From Ligilactobacillus salitolerans (GTDB lineage Bacteria; Bacillota; Bacilli; Lactobacillales; Lactobacillaceae): a stretch of DNA of 64,000 nucleotides. The notes beneath the pieces were generated by a model. That model was not told where the DNA came from. It ran no database searches and was given only the letters and a program-made list of their open reading frames with translations. How positions within the stretch are numbered: the stretch's first letter is position 1; every line of letters starts with the position of its first letter. Positions 62,491 to 64,000 of this stretch are shown in pieces. Location: the NCBI RefSeq assembly GCF_003864415.1, contig NZ_BFFP01000003.1, positions 1 through 64,000 on the forward strand, read 5' to 3'. A program made the translations under genes and the position numbers.

Positions 62491-64000
62491 TTACGGCTCT
62501 AATCCTTCATTTAAGACATCGTCCACTTCAACTTCTTTTTGCGGAGACTCGACGTGTGAAGGGATGAAAAACTCGTTTGCTTTTTTGATCACTGCTGGAT
62601 CAACTTTTGGCTGCCGATCGACAGTCAACAAACCATTGACTTCTTGTTCCGTATCACTGAGCTGGGTGTAAACAAAGCCGGTCAGACAATGTGAAGCCCC
62701 GACAGCATCAATGATCCGCTGATATTCGCTGATGAACTCTTCGTCTGATTGTGCCCCTGTATAACCCCAGCCGTTAGCTGCATCGTGCTTGTTATACCCG
62801 ACACCACCAAATTCAGTTAACAGGATCGGCTGACCAGTGTAGCTAAAACCGTCTGCAAAGATATCCCAAACTGGCGGGTTCATGATGATGTTTTCCCAAG
62901 AACTCAGAGTTTCTCGATACTGCTGGTAGGTCTTCTCATCATCCTTGGTACCATGGGCGTAATTATGGACCGCACAGATGTCAGTTTCGGTCTGAGCCCA
63001 GCCGTCATTAGACTCAACTAAACGAGTCGGATCAAGCGAATGGATCAAATGGTACAGAGCTTGAGTAAAGTGCTGCTGTTGGCGATCGATATGGACTTGT
63101 GGAACGCCCCAGCTTTCATTGATCGGGACCCAAGTCACGATCGACGGGTGGTTAAAGTCGCGTTCAATGATCTCAAGCCATTCTTTATAAAGTGTTGATT
63201 CAGCCTTAGCAGTAAAGACGTTCGCTGCAGCACATTCTCCCCAGCAAATGAAGCCTAGTTGGTCTGCCCAGTACAAGAAACGAGGATCTTCAATTTTTTG
63301 ATGCAGGCGCGCACCATTAAAGCCCATTTCTTTGGTCAAGTTAATATCTGTTTTGAAAGCTTCATCATCAGGCGCAGTCAGCAAGCTGTCTGGCCAATAA
63401 CCTTGGTCTAAGACCAGTTTCTGGTAATAAGGACGGTTGTTAAGGTAAACCATGCCTTTAGCTGTGTGGATCTTACGCATCCCAAAGTATGAAGCCACAC
63501 TATCAGTTTGTCCGTTAGGGGCTTTGGTCTCGAAGGTAACATCAAACAAATGCGGGTGTTCCGGTGACCAGAGCCAGCCTTCATTATGATAGCCGATCCT
63601 AAAGATATGCTTGCCCAGTAAATCAGCGCTGAGCTCAAAACTTTCTTCTTGCGGATACAGTGTCACTTTGGCAACTTGCTGTTTTTCAAATGTGATCGTA
63701 GCCGTGACTGCGGTCTCTGGCACGAAGTTGGCGATTTGACCAGTGATTTTAATGCTGCCGTGATCAATATCTGGGTAATACTGGACTGAATCAAGGCTGG
63801 TGTGCGGCCGTTTTTCCAGCCAAACCGTCTGCCAGATCCCTGTCGTATTGGTATACCAGATGCCAGAGCTTTCACCTATCCAGTTTTGCTTGCCACGGGT
63901 CAATTCCTCATCACGGACAGGATCTTTCGCGCGAACTGTCAGTGTATGTTCCTTTTGGGCGGATAATTGTTTGCTGATATCAAAGGTAAAACTGGTATGC
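62491..64000 (-). CDS. GH2 glycosidase (beta-galactosidase/beta-glucuronidase-like), partial
   Basis: At least 503 codons. The frame remains open past the window edge, so the N-terminus is missing; a TTG at 63903 is only an internal codon. GKQNWIGESSGIWYTNTTGIWQTVWLE is the GH2 sugar-binding-domain end. The catalytic barrel has VTWVPINESWGVPQ (acid/base Glu) and ILLTEFGGVGY (nucleophile Glu). It is shorter than LacZ and matches the roughly 590-residue GH2 group of lactobacilli that acts on plant glycosides or beta-galactosides. Substrate is unknown. The sugar ABC ATPase follows. Confidence 0.85.
   Translation of the reverse strand, partial: HTSFTFDISKQLSAQKEHTLTVRAKDPVRDEELTRGKQNWIGESSGIWYTNTTGIWQTVWLEKRPHTSLDSVQYYPDIDHGSIKITGQIANFVPETAVTATITFEKQQVAKVTLYPQEESFELSADLLGKHIFRIGYHNEGWLWSPEHPHLFDVTFETKAPNGQTDSVASYFGMRKIHTAKGMVYLNNRPYYQKLVLDQGYWPDSLLTAPDDEAFKTDINLTKEMGFNGARLHQKIEDPRFLYWADQLGFICWGECAAANVFTAKAESTLYKEWLEIIERDFNHPSIVTWVPINESWGVPQVHIDRQQQHFTQALYHLIHSLDPTRLVESNDGWAQTETDICAVHNYAHGTKDDEKTYQQYRETLSSWENIIMNPPVWDIFADGFSYTGQPILLTEFGGVGYNKHDAANGWGYTGAQSDEEFISEYQRIIDAVGASHCLTGFVYTQLSDTEQEVNGLLTVDRQPKVDPAVIKKANEFFIPSHVESPQKEVEVDDVLNEGLEP

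Overview
The window looks like the chromosome of a lactic acid bacterium of the Lactobacillaceae. The evidence is Gram-positive AGGAGG ribosome sites with frequent TTG/GTG starts, a PTS/tagatose-6-phosphate lactose pathway, a malolactic locus, cytosolic fumarase plus soluble fumarate reductase, and IS30/IS1380 elements. I cannot name the species with confidence.

Layout. 0.3-13 kb: lactose/galactose catabolism, lacR-lacA-lacB-lacD, then lacT-lacF-lacG-lacE, with a divergent malolactic locus (mleR / mleS-mleP) between the two halves. Two ribonucleic-antiterminator (RAT)/terminator pairs, before lacT and before lacE, explain LacT control. No lacC (tagatose-6-phosphate kinase) is present. 13-17 kb: a decayed MazE/RelB/YafQ toxin-antitoxin patch and a lactococcin-972-type ABC exporter whose permease is split by a frameshift. 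17-23 kb: a second beta-glycoside PTS unit (LacI regulator, GH1 phospho-glycosidase, EIICB) and methylglyoxal synthase, followed by a four-unit tandem hairpin array. 23-26.5 kb: fumarase and FAD-dependent fumarate reductase, with two copies of a structured RNA element that also follows lacG. 26.5-33 kb: an accessory segment bracketed by two similar EIIA-like gene remnants. It holds a second lactococcin-972 exporter with a bacteriocin remnant, an IS remnant and a further ABC exporter.

33-46 kb: mobile DNA. Integrase, DUF3173 (Xis-like), a MobT/Rep_trans relaxase and an oriT-like hairpin form the core of an integrative mobilizable element. An IS1380 copy is interrupted by an IS30-family element with a 13-bp target duplication. 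Small membrane proteins (MscL, GlsB), an HrtAB-like ABC exporter and several transposase ruins follow. 46-51.5 kb: a DHA2 drug exporter and threonine biosynthesis (hom divergent from thrC-thrB-ACT). 52-54.5 kb: the most novel locus, a 16-codon peptide gene, an attenuator-like hairpin pair, a microcin C MccB/ThiF-like adenylating enzyme with an N-terminal peptide-clamp-like domain, and an MFS exporter. This reads as a compact peptide natural-product operon. 54.7-64 kb: a large DUF1906/peptidoglycan-binding protein without a signal peptide, a membrane protein, a TetR/MMPL exporter pair, an MsmK/UgpC-type sugar ABC ATPase and a GH2 glycosidase that runs off the window end.

Family names come from recognition of motifs by eye; no database search or folding program was run. 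Many start codons were moved to match a ribosome-binding site, and this is stated where done.
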